A stretch of DNA of 64,000 nucleotides from Nocardia brasiliensis IFM 10847 (GCF_000710915.1 NZ_BAUA01000006.1:1-64000); one strand, 5' to 3'; shown: positions 33,500 through 42,843, numbered from the stretch's first letter. Translations and numbers: made by a program. Notes: generated by a model from the sequence alone, not told the origin.

Positions 33500-35334
33500 T
33501 GACCGCCACCCTGCTGCGCCTCGCCACCGCGGGCAGCGTCGACGACGGCAAGTCCACCCTCATCGGCCGGCTGCTCTTCGACTCCAAGACGATCTTCACC
33601 GACCAGCTCGCCGCCGTCGAGCGCACCAGCCGCGACCGCGGCGACGACTACCCGAACCTCGCGCTGCTCACCGACGGGTTGCGGGCGGAACGGGAACAGG
33701 GCATCACCATCGACGTGGCGCACCGCTATTTCGCGACGCCCCGGAGGAAATTCATCATCGCCGACACTCCCGGCCACATCCAGTACACCAGGAACATGGT
33801 GACCGGCGCGTCCACCGCCGATCTCGCGCTGATCCTCGTCGACGCGCGCAAGGGGGTGGTCGAGCAGACCCGCAGGCACGCCTTCCTGGCCGGTCTGCTC
33901 GGTATTCCGCACCTGGTGCTCTGCGTCAACAAGATGGACCTGGTGGACTGGTCGCAGGCCCGGTTCGAGGAGATCCGCACCGAATTCGCCCAGTTCGCCT
34001 CGAAATTGGACGTCTCCGACCTGACCTTCGTGCCGATGTCCGCGCTGCACGGCGAGAACATCGTGCACCGCGGCGCGAGCATGCCGTGGTATGAGGGCAC
34101 GCCCCTGCTGCACCACCTCGAGGAGGTGCACATCGCCTCCGACCGCAACCTCATCGACGCACGTTTTCCGGTGCAGTACGTGACCCGCAGGCATGCCCAG
34201 GATTTCCGCGGCTACGCGGGCACGGTCGCGGGCGGTGTGTTCAAGCCCGGCGACGAAGTGGCGGTTCTCCCTTCGGGATTGACGAGCACCGTGGCCGCGA
34301 TCTGGGGACCGGGCGGCACGCCCGTCGCGGAAGCGTTTCCGCCGCAGGCGGTGACGATCCAGCTCGCCGACGAGATCGATGTCTCGCGCGGTGACATGAT
34401 CTGCCGCCCGAACAACCGGCCCATCGCCGGGCGCGACCTCGATGCGATGGTGTGCTGGTTCGCTGACGACAGCCGGCTCTCCCCCGGCGCGACCTACACC
34501 ATCCGGCACACCACCCGTAGCGCCACCGCCGAGGTGCGCAGCCTCGACTACCGGCTCGATGTGAACACACTGCACCGCGACGAGAGCCCGGAATCGCTGT
34601 CGCTCAACGAGATAGGCCGAGTCCAGCTCCGCACCCGGCAGCCGCTGCTGTTCGACCCGTACCGGCGCAATCGGTTCACCGGCAGCTTCATCCTGGTCGA
34701 CGACACCACCAACAACACCGTCGCCGCGGGCATGATCACCGGGCCCACCCTGCCCTCGTCGCGGGTCGTCTGGCATTCGACCGCGGTCGGCCGGGACGAG
34801 CGCGCGACGCGTGGCCTGACGGTCTGGCTGACCGGTCTGTCCGGCTCCGGAAAGTCCACCGTCGCAGTGGAACTCGAACGTCGCCTGGTCGCCTCGGGTC
34901 GCCCGGCCTTCCTGCTCGACGGCGACAACCTGCGACACGGGCTGAACGCCGATCTCGGCTTCAGCGCCGCCGACCGGGTCGAGAACGTCCGCCGCGTCGG
35001 CGAAGTCGCACGGCTGTTCGCCGACGCCGGTGTGGTGGCGGTGGTCTCGCTGATCAGTCCGTACCGGGCCGACCGCGACCGGGTCCGCGCCGCGCACCTC
35101 GCGGCGGGCATACCGTTCGTCGAGGTCTTCGTCGATACGCCGCTGCAGGTCTGCGAAGCCCGTGACCCGAAAGGCATGTACGCCAAGGCCCGTGCGGGCG
35201 AGATCAGCGGCTTCACCGGTATCGACGATCCGTACGAGGCGCCCACCGACGCCGAACTCGTGCTGCGCCCGGACCACGGTGACCCCGCCGCCATGGCGGC
35301 CACCATCCTCGCGCGATTGGCGCGTCTGGACTGA
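33499..35334 (+). CDS. cysNC: Bifunctional sulfate adenylyltransferase subunit 1 / APS kinase
   Basis: This 611-residue fusion combines the CysN GTPase with the CysC kinase. CysN shows GSVDDGKST near residue 12, the G3 motif ADTPGH and G4 NKMD. CysC begins near residue 440 with [12 protein letters not shown] and contains [11 protein letters not shown] and [14 protein letters not shown]. Together with CysD it converts sulfate to PAPS, the donor for sulfotransferases and for assimilatory sulfate reduction. Position beside a sulfotransferase operon with shared operator type suggests a dedicated PAPS supply; assimilation cannot be excluded. Confidence 0.94.
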   Translation: MTATLLRLATAGSVDDGKSTLIGRLLFDSKTIFTDQLAAVERTSRDRGDDYPNLALLTDGLRAEREQGITIDVAHRYFATPRRKFIIADTPGHIQYTRNMVTGASTADLALILVDARKGVVEQTRRHAFLAGLLGIPHLVLCVNKMDLVDWSQARFEEIRTEFAQFASKLDVSDLTFVPMSALHGENIVHRGASMPWYEGTPLLHHLEEVHIASDRNLIDARFPVQYVTRRHAQDFRGYAGTVAGGVFKPGDEVAVLPSGLTSTVAAIWGPGGTPVAEAFPPQAVTIQLADEIDVSRGDMICRPNNRPIAGRDLDAMVCWFADDSRLSPGATYTIRHTTRSATAEVRSLDYRLDVNTLHRDESPESLSLNEIGRVQLRTRQPLLFDPYRRNRFTGSFILVDDTTNNTVAAGMITGPTLPSSRVVWHSTAVGRDERATRGLTVWLTGLSGSGKSTVAVELERRLVASGRPAFLLDGDNLRHGLNADLGFSAADRVENVRRVGEVARLFADAGVVAVVSLISPYRADRDRVRAAHLAAGIPFVEVFVDTPLQVCEARDPKGMYAKARAGEISGFTGIDDPYEAPTDAELVLRPDHGDPAAMAATILARLARLD

Positions 35335-35392
35335 GCGTGAGCGCTGCGGTCACGGTTACTCGAGCGCGACGGTCATTGGCCGCGTGCCGAGT

Positions 35393-35407
35393 CCGACCTA
35401 CGGTCGG
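35393..35407. other. Short inverted repeat after cysNC
   Basis: CCGACC-TAC-GGTCGG forms 6-bp arms in the 146-base gap between cysNC and the CoA-transferase gene. The small loop suggests an operator rather than a terminator, but I cannot assign it. Confidence 0.3.
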
Positions 35408-35480
35408 GGCACCGACCGGACGGACGGGGGTTCGGCCGTGTGGCCGCATGCCCGCATGAAGGACGACAGAGAGCGGAGAC

Positions 35481-36602
35481 ATGGGACCACTGCACGGAGT
35501 CAAAGTCATCGAGATCGCCAGCCTCGCGCCGGGCCCCTTCGGGGCGATGATCCTGGCCGATCTCGGCGCGCAGGTGCTGCGGGTGGATCGCGGCGGCAAA
35601 CCCGGCGAGGGCATCGTCTCGCCGGAGGGTCCGCTGGACCGCGGCAAGCACAGCATCACCCTCGATCTCAAGAATCCCGACGATCGGGACACGCTACTCG
35701 CGCTCGCCGAACACGCGGACGTACTGATCGAAGGGTTCCGGCCGGGCGTCACCGAGCGCCTCGGCATCGGCCCCGCCGATCTGGCCGCGCGCAACCCGCG
35801 CCTGATCTACGGCCGGATGACCGGTTGGGGTCAGGATGGTCCGCTGGCGCGCACCGCGGGCCACGATATCGATTACATCGCCGTCTCCGGAGCGCTCGGA
35901 CTGGTCGGGCGCGCGGGTGAGGCGCCGGTGCCGCCCGCGAACATGCTCGGCGATTACGCGGGCGGCGGTCTGCTGCTCGCGCTCGGCGTGCTCGGCGCGC
36001 TGTACGAACGGGAGCGCTCCGGCCGGGGCCAGGTGATCGATGCCGCCATGGTCGACGGCGCCGCGCTGTTCACCGCGTCCATGCACGGCCTGCACCACCT
36101 CGGGCTGTGGAACTTTCCGCGCGGGGAGAACATGCTCGACGGCGGCGCGCCGTTCTACGACACCTACGAATGCGCCGACGGGGAGTACCTCGCGGTCGGC
36201 TGCGTCGAAATCCCGTTCTACAACCAGATGCTCGCGATCCTCGGCATCGACGACCCCGAACTGCCGTTCCAGCTGGACAAGAACGGGTGGCCACAGCTCA
36301 AAGAGGTGCTCGGCGCCAAATTCAAGGAGCGCACCCGCGACGAGTGGACCGAGCTGTTCAGCGGTTCCGACGCCTGTGTGGCCCCGGTGCTCAGCCCCTG
36401 GGAAGCCCACGAGCACCCGCACAACGTGGCGCGCAACGCCTTCATCACGGTGAACGGCGTCCTGCAGCCCGCCCCCGCGCCGCGCTTCGACCGCACGCCT
36501 GCCGATGTCCCGGCACCGCTCTCCGCCGACCCGCAGCAGGTGCGAAAGTTGCTGTCCGGCTGGGGTGTTCCCGCCGACGACCTGGATCGTCTCAACACCT
36601 GA
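35481..36602 (+). CDS. CaiB/BaiF CoA-transferase family, alpha-methylacyl-CoA racemase-like
   Basis: This 373-residue protein has the family III CoA-transferase opening VIEIASLAPGPFGAMILADLGA. His128 in AGHDIDYIA and Asp158 in MLGDYAGGG are spaced by 30, as are His126 and Asp156 of mycobacterial MCR, which epimerises the alpha-methyl group of sterol side chains and branched fatty acids. It is therefore more likely a racemase than a CoA transferase. It sits between PAPS synthesis genes and an acyl-CoA dehydrogenase, consistent with side-chain beta-oxidation. Confidence 0.85.
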   Translation: MGPLHGVKVIEIASLAPGPFGAMILADLGAQVLRVDRGGKPGEGIVSPEGPLDRGKHSITLDLKNPDDRDTLLALAEHADVLIEGFRPGVTERLGIGPADLAARNPRLIYGRMTGWGQDGPLARTAGHDIDYIAVSGALGLVGRAGEAPVPPANMLGDYAGGGLLLALGVLGALYERERSGRGQVIDAAMVDGAALFTASMHGLHHLGLWNFPRGENMLDGGAPFYDTYECADGEYLAVGCVEIPFYNQMLAILGIDDPELPFQLDKNGWPQLKEVLGAKFKERTRDEWTELFSGSDACVAPVLSPWEAHEHPHNVARNAFITVNGVLQPAPAPRFDRTPADVPAPLSADPQQVRKLLSGWGVPADDLDRLNT

Positions 36603-36678
36603 CGCTACGATTTCCGGTAAGCGGAGCGAGCCGCAGCGTAAGATACAGTAGATTGCACATGTCTCGAAAGGATGGGTG

Positions 36679-38475
36679 ATGCGGTCTACGCTGCTTTCCC
36701 GGCGCGATCTCGACTTCCTGCTCTACGAGTGGCTACACGTCGAGGAGCTGACCAAGCGCGGGCGGTACGCGGATCATTCGCGGGAGACCTTCGATGCGGT
36801 GCTGGACCTGAGCGAGCAGCTGGCGACCAAGTACTTCGCGCCGCACAACAAGCTCAACGACGCGCACGAGCCGACGTTCGACGGCGAGCGTGTCACCCTC
36901 ATCCCCGAGGTCGGCGTGGCGCTCGACGCCTTCGCCAAGGCCGGATTGCCCGCCGTGGCGATGGATTACGAGCTCGGCGGCGGGCAGCTGCCGGTAACCG
37001 TGGCGCAGGCGAGCTACGCGTGGTTCCAGGCGGCCAACCCCGGCACCGCGGGCTATTCGTTCCTCACCGTCGCCAACGCCAATCTGCTGCTCGCCCATGC
37101 CGGCCCCGCGCTCGGCGAACGATTCGTGCGGCCCATGCTGGAGGGCCGGTTCTTCGGCACGATGTGCCTGTCCGAACCGCAGGCCGGGTCCTCGCTGGCC
37201 GATATCGTGACCCGCGCCGAGCCGCGCGAGGACGGCACCTATCGCCTGTTCGGCACCAAGATGTGGATCTCCGGCGGCGACCACGAGCTCGGCGAGAACA
37301 TCGTGCACCTGGTGCTCGCGAAGATCCCCGGCGGCCCGGCGGGCACGAAGGGCATCTCGCTGTTCATCGTGCCGCGCTTCCTGGTCGGTGCAGACGGCGC
37401 CATCGGCGAACGCAACGATGTCGCACTCGCCGGACTCAACCACAAGATGGGTTTCCGCGGCACCGTCAACACCGTGCTCAATTTCGGCGAGGGCAAGTGG
37501 ACGCCCGCGGGTGCGCCCGGCGCGATCGGCTACCTGGTCGGCGAGCCGCACCGCGGCCTGAGCTACATGTTCCACATGATGAACGAGGCGCGCATCGGCG
37601 TCGGCCTGGTCGCGACGGCGCTCGGCTACACCGGATACCTGGAGTCACTGGACTACGCGCGCACCCGCGCCCAGGGCCGCGCGAAGCTGCCCGCCGACCC
37701 CACCGCCGCACAGCGGCCGATCGTCGAGCACGCCGACGTCAAACGAATGCTGTTGGCGCAGAAGGCTTATACCGAAGGCGCGCTGGGTCTCGTGCTCTAC
37801 TGCGCGCGACTGGTCGACGAACAGCGCACCGCCGACTCCGACGAGGAGCGCCAGGCGCTCACCCTGCTGCTCGACATCCTCACCCCGATCGCGAAGAGCT
37901 GGCCGTCGCAGTGGTGCCTGGAGGCGAACAACCTCGCGATCCAGGTGCTGGGCGGTTACGGCTACACCCGCGAATACAACGTCGAGCAGCACTACCGGGA
38001 CAACCGGCTGAATCCGATCCACGAGGGCACCCACGGCATCCAGGGTTTGGATCTGCTGGGACGCAAGGTCACTCAGCAGGGCGGCGCCAGCCTGCTCGCG
38101 CTCGGCGGCCGGGTGCAGGCCACGGTCACGGCGGCCCTCGCCGCCGGCGGCGAGGCGGCCGAGCTTGCCGCGCAACTGGATTCGGCGTGGCAGCGATTGG
38201 TCGAGGTGACCGCGGGCCTGTTCGCCTCGGGCGATTTCGAGGCCGCGCTGGCGAACAGCTCGGTCTATCTCGAGGCGTTCGGCCACATCGTGCTGGCCTG
38301 GATCTGGCTGGAGCAACTGCTGGCCGCCGGCCCGCACACCGGCGACTTCTACGACGGCAAGCGGCACGCGGCCCGGTTCTTCTACCGCTTCGAACTGCCC
38401 AAGACCGGACCGGCACTGGATCTGCTCGCCCGGCTCGACACCACCACGCTGGACATGCGCGACGCCTGGTTCTGA
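36679..38475 (+). CDS. Acyl-CoA dehydrogenase, long FadE5-like form
   Basis: This 598-residue flavoenzyme is longer than the 380-400 residue core because of N- and C-terminal extensions, as in FadE5-type enzymes. The FAD/acyl region is MCLSEPQAGSSLADI, followed by MNEARIGVGLVATALGYTGY and the conserved NPIHEGTHGIQGLDLLGRK, whose Glu is the expected base. It should introduce the alpha-beta double bond in acyl-CoAs. The ATG at 36679 follows AAAGGATGG. It lies 76 bases after the racemase-like gene and just before a TetR gene. Confidence 0.87.
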   Translation: MRSTLLSRRDLDFLLYEWLHVEELTKRGRYADHSRETFDAVLDLSEQLATKYFAPHNKLNDAHEPTFDGERVTLIPEVGVALDAFAKAGLPAVAMDYELGGGQLPVTVAQASYAWFQAANPGTAGYSFLTVANANLLLAHAGPALGERFVRPMLEGRFFGTMCLSEPQAGSSLADIVTRAEPREDGTYRLFGTKMWISGGDHELGENIVHLVLAKIPGGPAGTKGISLFIVPRFLVGADGAIGERNDVALAGLNHKMGFRGTVNTVLNFGEGKWTPAGAPGAIGYLVGEPHRGLSYMFHMMNEARIGVGLVATALGYTGYLESLDYARTRAQGRAKLPADPTAAQRPIVEHADVKRMLLAQKAYTEGALGLVLYCARLVDEQRTADSDEERQALTLLLDILTPIAKSWPSQWCLEANNLAIQVLGGYGYTREYNVEQHYRDNRLNPIHEGTHGIQGLDLLGRKVTQQGGASLLALGGRVQATVTAALAAGGEAAELAAQLDSAWQRLVEVTAGLFASGDFEAALANSSVYLEAFGHIVLAWIWLEQLLAAGPHTGDFYDGKRHAARFFYRFELPKTGPALDLLARLDTTTLDMRDAWF

Positions 38476-38488
38476 GCACAATCGGTTC

Positions 38489-38512
38489 GGTACACGAATG
38501 GAAGGATGTACC
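38489..38512. promoter_or_regulatory. Inverted repeat GGTACA-N12-TGTACC
   Basis: The 6-bp arms flank the probable promoter and ribosome-site region of the TetR gene. The same hexamers occur at 31559-31575 in the opposite order with a 5-nt spacer. Autoregulation by the TetR protein is likely. Confidence 0.45.
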
Positions 38513-38520
38513 ATATTCCG

Positions 38521-39147
38521 ATGACCTCCTCCCGCCAGCGGACCACCCGCCCGCCCGGACGACCGGCGTCTGCGACCAGGGCGGAGGTCATCGATCTCGC
38601 CCGCCGTGCGTTCCTGGCCGGGGAGCGGGTCGACATCCAGGCGATCGCCGCGCAACTCGGGCTGAGCCGCGCCTCCATCTACCGCTGGTTCGGTTCCCGC
38701 GAGGGTGTGCTCGGCACGGTGCTCGCGGGCGAGTTCGAGGCGCTGCTCACCCGGGCCGACGCACGCAGGCGTTCGGCCGGGGCGCGGCGCATCCTCGATG
38801 TGCTGTATCGGGTGAACCGCTGGATGACCGACAACGAGCCGTTCCGGCGGTATTTCGAGAACGAACCGCTGGCCGGGTTGCGCATTCTCACCGCGAGCGA
38901 CGGACCGGTGCAGCCGCTGGTGGTCGCGACGGTGCGCGAACTGATCGCGCGCGCCGAACGCGAGGACGACTACCGCCCGCCGCTCGAGCCGGATCTGCTC
39001 GCCTACGCCCTGGTGCGGCTCGGCGAGGCCTTCCTCTACAACGATAATGTGGCGGGCATCCGCGGCGACGTCGATCGCCTGCACGAGGTGCAGGCGGCGC
39101 TGCTCGGCATACCGGAGGCGATCACCACGCCGCGTACCGACCGCTGA
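38521..39147 (+). CDS. TetR-family regulator (QsdR-like)
   Basis: This 208-residue protein has a helix-turn-helix IQAIAAQLGLSRASIYRWFGSREGVLG at about residues 40-67 and the C-terminal pattern of QsdR regulators (RFFENEPLAG-type stretch, here RRYFENEPLAGLRIL). The start is uncertain: ATGs at 38506 and 38521 are both possible, and AAGGA lies before them at poor spacing for each. It directly follows the acyl-CoA dehydrogenase and is the likely regulator of that gene or of the whole block. Confidence 0.8.
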   Translation: MTSSRQRTTRPPGRPASATRAEVIDLARRAFLAGERVDIQAIAAQLGLSRASIYRWFGSREGVLGTVLAGEFEALLTRADARRRSAGARRILDVLYRVNRWMTDNEPFRRYFENEPLAGLRILTASDGPVQPLVVATVRELIARAEREDDYRPPLEPDLLAYALVRLGEAFLYNDNVAGIRGDVDRLHEVQAALLGIPEAITTPRTDR

Positions 39148-39358
39148 CGTATCGCCCCGATAGTCCGCCGTATGCGAATCGACCTGATCGAAATCCGGTG
39201 CGCGCGTGCCGTCCGTGCTCACCGAGCACATGCCCGACAGGGTGCTCGCGCACGAGTTCCGCCCGCCGGTCCGGGCGGCCGCGGCGACCGCGAATCGCAC
39301 CGGTCGCGGTCGAATCCGGTTGACCGCCTTCGGATCTACGCGAGCGGGCCGGGCGTGC
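39148..39358. other. Intergenic stretch with a possible gene fragment
   Basis: Two TetR genes converge here. One frame (from about 39206, PSVLTEHMPDRVLAHEFRPP) has the high G+C third-position bias of coding DNA but neither a start signal nor a family I recognise. It may be a remnant of a lost gene. Confidence 0.25.
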
Positions 39359-39958
39359 TCACCTGGCGATCGGTGCGAGCAGGCGGTCGACGAGGGTGTC
39401 CACGAGCTCACGCGGAATGCTCGCGCCGGTCATGGCGCGATAGATGAGCGGACCGATGAGTGCGTCGAGTACCGCGTCGGGACCGAGCACGGGCGCGATC
39501 TCGCCCGCGTCGGCGGCGCGGGTGAGCAGGTCGCGCTCGGCGGCTCGGCGCGGACCCAGATAACGCGCCTGAACTCGCTCGGCCGTGCCCGGATCGTGCT
39601 GGGCCTGGGCGAGGAGTGCGAGCAGCACCTTGCCCGCCGGATCGCGACCGACGAAACGCGCGAAATCGCGCAGGTAGGCCCGAATGCCTTCGGCCGTCGG
39701 CTTTTCCACCGGCACCGGAAGATGCTTGGCGCTGTCCTCGAGGAGCGTGTCGAGCAGAATCTCGACCTTGGACGGCCACCAGCGATAGATCGTCTGCTTG
39801 GCGACACCCGCCCGGCGCGCGATGGCCTCGACGGTCAGCGCCGCGAAGCCGTGTTCGACGAGCAGATCGTCGGCGGCGTGCAGCACGGCCAGGCGCGCGG
39901 CTTCGTCGCGCTGATTGCCGGAGCGCACCCTGCGGATCTGCGATTTCGCGTCGGGCAT
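39359..39958 (-). CDS. TetR/AcrR-family regulator
   Basis: This 199-residue regulator has the HTH FAALTVEAIARRAGVAKQTIYRWWPSKVEIL at about residues 36-66 and a TetR_C_11-like helical ligand domain. The ATG at 39958 is preferred over one at 39997. It is divergent from an SDR gene, and the 105-base gap holds two GTCTAG-based palindromes that are its likely operators. Confidence 0.85.
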   Translation of the reverse strand: MPDAKSQIRRVRSGNQRDEAARLAVLHAADDLLVEHGFAALTVEAIARRAGVAKQTIYRWWPSKVEILLDTLLEDSAKHLPVPVEKPTAEGIRAYLRDFARFVGRDPAGKVLLALLAQAQHDPGTAERVQARYLGPRRAAERDLLTRAADAGEIAPVLGPDAVLDALIGPLIYRAMTGASIPRELVDTLVDRLLAPIAR

Positions 39959-40010
39959 GCCCGACACCCTATCGGCCGCTCGGATGTGGGGGCTCATTCA
40001 GCCTGGTACT

Positions 40011-40036
40011 GTCTAGACGCAACGTCTAGTCTAGAC
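40011..40036. promoter_or_regulatory. Tandem GTCTAGAC operators
   Basis: A perfect GTCTAGAC palindrome (40011-40018) is followed after five bases by GTCTAG-T-CTAGAC (40024-40036), also a perfect palindrome with one central base. They lie between divergent tetR and SDR genes about 30 bases before the SDR start, overlapping its likely promoter. Confidence 0.65.
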
Positions 40037-40063
40037 AAATTGCCTTATTGCCAAGGAGTGCAC

Positions 40064-40756
40064 ATGTCCGACACCACCGCGCACGCCCTCGTCATCGGCG
40101 CCGCCCGCGGCCTGGGCCTCGTCCTCGCCGCCGAGCTCGTCCGCCGCGGCCGGCAGGTGATCGCCACTACCCGCAGCACCGGCGGCGAACTGGCGGCGCT
40201 CGCGCAGGCCTCGCACGGGCGCTTGCGGATCGAAACTTTGGAGATGACCAGTCCGGAACAGCTCGCCGCGCTGCGCGCGCGTCTGGCCGACTGCCCGCTC
40301 GATCTACTGTTCGTCAATGCCGCGATCGACCGGGGCGATCTGCCGATCAGCGCGGTCTCCACCGAGATGTTCACCGAGGTGATGATCACCAACGCGCTCA
40401 GTCCGCTGCGCGCGGTCGAAGCGCTGCGCGATCTCGTCGTACCCGGTGGCACCGTCGCTGTCATGTCCTCCGAGCAGGGCAGCGTCGCACAGAACACCGA
40501 GGACGGCTACGAGCTCTACAAGGCGAGCAAAGCCGCTTTGAACCAGCTGATGCGCAGCTACGCCACCCGCAACGCCGACGACGGCCACACGAAGCTGCTC
40601 ATCGATCCCGGACATAATCGCACCGAGCTGGGCGGACCCGACGCGCCGCTCAGCCCGACAGAGAGCATCCCGGCCGTGGTGGACGTGCTCGACGCCCAAG
40701 CGGGCGCGCCCGGACTGCAATTCCTGGATCGGCACGGGGCGCCCGTCCCCTGGTGA
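40064..40756 (+). CDS. SDR-family oxidoreductase
   Basis: This 230-residue SDR has the nucleotide motif GAARGLGL, DLLFVNAAI in place of NNAG, the catalytic Ser in VAVMSSEQGSV and YKASK as YxxxK. It resembles the small carbonyl-reductase-like SDRs. AAGGAG lies five bases before the ATG. It is divergent from tetR across a double operator and is the obvious target of that repressor. Substrate unknown. Confidence 0.85.
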   Translation: MSDTTAHALVIGAARGLGLVLAAELVRRGRQVIATTRSTGGELAALAQASHGRLRIETLEMTSPEQLAALRARLADCPLDLLFVNAAIDRGDLPISAVSTEMFTEVMITNALSPLRAVEALRDLVVPGGTVAVMSSEQGSVAQNTEDGYELYKASKAALNQLMRSYATRNADDGHTKLLIDPGHNRTELGGPDAPLSPTESIPAVVDVLDAQAGAPGLQFLDRHGAPVPW

Positions 40757-40861
40757 TACAGCGCCCCAAGCGCCCACGAGCAGTCGCTACCGTGGAAGCG
40801 TGCCCGCGTTCACTCCAATGCACCGTGGGCAGTGCGGTTTTCGCCCCGCAAGCGGATCGGC

Positions 40862-41446
40862 TCAGGCGTTCTCGGCGATGATCACCACGCCACCGGCCGC
40901 TTCGAGCAGCGGAATCGTCTGCGCCGCGGCCTCGTCCACGTGCACCCGCGGATGCGCGGGCAGCTCCGTCTCGTAATAGGTTCCGGGACCGTAGAACTGG
41001 CCGTATCGCACGACCACGCCGCCGATGTCGAGCACGGCCGTCTCGTGCTGCCGGACGACCTCGCCCCGGCCGCCCGCCGGCTCCCACGCGATGCTCTGCG
41101 CGAGAAAGCGTTTCGCACTCGCGGTCTGCGCGGCGGTGATCAGATTCCGGGTGCCCTCGGTGCGGATGCGGGAATTCGCCGCGCCGGATTCGGGCAGCGA
41201 CGCGGCATCGTCGGGCAGGTCGGTGAGCTGGTGCAGCACCAGATCGGGACCGAAGTCCCGGACGGCCGCGGTCAGCGCGTCCGCGTCGTACACATCGCAG
41301 ATCACCGGCTCCGCACCGGCCGCGCGCACCTGCTCGGCCTTGCCCGCCGATCGGGTCATTCCGGCCACCTCGTGCCCGGCCGCGATCAGCAGCGGCACCA
41401 ATCGTGTTCCGATGACGCCGGTCGCGCCGGCCAGAAAGATCCGCAT
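40862..41446 (-). CDS. NAD-dependent epimerase/dehydratase-like protein
   Basis: This 194-residue protein starts MRIFLAGATGVIGTRLVPLLIAAGHEV, a Rossmann motif of extended SDRs, and contains VVRYGQFYGPGTYY. It ends early at IIAENA, about 100 residues short of typical 290-300 residue family members, so the substrate-binding domain is largely missing. Either it is a natural short form or a truncated copy. The ATG at 41446 is preceded by GTGGGA. Confidence 0.7.
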   Translation of the reverse strand: MRIFLAGATGVIGTRLVPLLIAAGHEVAGMTRSAGKAEQVRAAGAEPVICDVYDADALTAAVRDFGPDLVLHQLTDLPDDAASLPESGAANSRIRTEGTRNLITAAQTASAKRFLAQSIAWEPAGGRGEVVRQHETAVLDIGGVVVRYGQFYGPGTYYETELPAHPRVHVDEAAAQTIPLLEAAGGVVIIAENA

Positions 41447-41494
41447 CGTCCCACCATAGTCAGCCCGTCCCGCACGCCCCGGCACGCGGCGAGG

Positions 41495-42039
41495 TCACCA
41501 GACGAGCGTCACGTCATGCACGCGAACGCTGCCGAAGAACCGCTTGCCGACCTCGGGGCCGTCCCGGTTGTAGCTGTCCATGACGTCCGCCAGCGCGGCG
41601 GCGAGTTCGTGCAGCGCCGCAGCGACGGTCTCGACCCCGTCCGCACGCGACCATCCCCACTCGAGCGGGACACCCTCGATGCCGATGACGATCCGGCCGT
41701 AGGACGGCGACTCGACCGAATAGGTGATCCCGGCCGGAGCGTCGCGGATCGGGCTGCGGAGTTCGAGTTCCGCCGCCTCCCCGGCACCGTGAAACGCTGC
41801 GCGAAATCGATGTCCGCGCGGATCATCTCGACGATGCGAGGAAGATCGGCATGCCGCCCGCCGCGGCCGTGCCTGGCGCCGTAGGACCGCTGCGGGGAAC
41901 CGGTCCCCGCGCTGGTACCGGACTTGCCCAGGATGCGGTCGAGCATCCGCTGCGCCACGGCACGTTCGCCGGCGCCGGTACCCGGATGATCGATCAGCGC
42001 CCGCAACCGGGCGATGCGCAGTACGCCGACGGTTGCCAT
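41495..42039 (-). pseudogene. DUF2786-like hypothetical protein, one-base frameshift
   Basis: The start MATVGVLRIARLRALIDHPGTGAGERAVAQRM resembles DUF2786 proteins. The first frame continues to AQRFTVPG, then the sense continues in another frame as EAAELELRSPIRDAPAGITYSVESP to a stop at 41495. The switch falls at a GGGG run (plus-strand CCCC 41779-41782); one added G would join the parts into a protein of about 181 residues. As with the xylulokinase, a homopolymer sequencing error is as likely as a real mutation. Function unknown. Confidence 0.6.
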
Positions 42040-42203
42040 GAAACACCCTCCGTAACGGGGCCGACCTGTCCCGGGTTCGATCATGCCACCCTGCCGCACC
42101 GCATGACCGAATGCCCGCTCCGCGAGGTGGGCGCGGTTGCGGTGCACGACTGGGGAATAGGTGAACGATTACGTTCACCGACCTGTCTGAGTAGCGTAGA
42201 AGC

Positions 42204-42665
42204 ATGCGGAAACCGCGATTTCACCGCAGGCGAGTACTGGCGGCGGCCTTCCCGATCGGAGTGGCCGCGGCACTACTCGGAGCCACCGGCTGTGGCTCGG
42301 AATCCAGCGGTCGAGCACCGGACCCGTCCACCGCCGCAACAACATCCGCGGCGGTGCGCATCGAACTACACCAGACCGGTGGCATCGCGGGGGTCCACGA
42401 CATCTACACCGTCGACAGCGCGGTCGCCGACCAGCGGCGCGGCCAATTGTTCGACCTGGTCGGCAGCCAGCAGTTCCGCACGCTCAGCGACAGCTATCTG
42501 GGGCCGGACGAATGCCTCGACCAGTTCTACTACGAAGTGGTCGTGACCTACGCCGACAACACGACGAAGAACGTGAACACCGACGACTGTAGCCAGGCAC
42601 CACAACTGCTGACCGACGTCCGGGCGCTCACCAAGCAGATCGGCGTACAAACCAGCCACCGGTAG
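42204..42665 (+). CDS. Emfourin-like putative protease-inhibitor lipoprotein
   Basis: This 153-residue exported protein has a twin-arginine-like leader (FHRRRVLAAAF) and a lipobox ending ATGC near residue 30, so it should be membrane-anchored outside. After a Ser/Thr/Ala linker, the domain VRIELHQTGGIAGVHDIYTVDS ... DQFYYEVVVTYADNTTKNV matches the emfourin pattern of protealysin inhibitors. No metalloprotease gene is nearby. The ATG at 42204 has no clear ribosome site; TAGCGT seven bases before may be a -10 of a leaderless message. Confidence 0.65.
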   Translation: MRKPRFHRRRVLAAAFPIGVAAALLGATGCGSESSGRAPDPSTAATTSAAVRIELHQTGGIAGVHDIYTVDSAVADQRRGQLFDLVGSQQFRTLSDSYLGPDECLDQFYYEVVVTYADNTTKNVNTDDCSQAPQLLTDVRALTKQIGVQTSHR

Positions 42666-42843
42666 TCTCCGCGCGCAAACACATCGTGCACACCGGTCGG
42701 TTCTCCGGGGCATCGGGGTATATCCACGCCACACAACGCCGACGACATCGGTTCCGGCGGGCGTAATTTCATAATCATCGGATCACCAGACGCTCATAAC
42801 GACAGGCGAACCGCTATGGACGCCAATTCTAGGGGGATGCGTC

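Noticed and set aside
33490..35277. A 595-codon minus-strand open frame opposite cysNC
   Set aside because: CysNC is complete and unmistakable on the plus strand; the antisense frame has no domain or ribosome site.
36672..39047. A 791-codon plus-strand open frame across the acyl-CoA dehydrogenase and TetR genes
   Set aside because: It is a shifted reading of both genes, very Arg-rich, without recognisable motifs.
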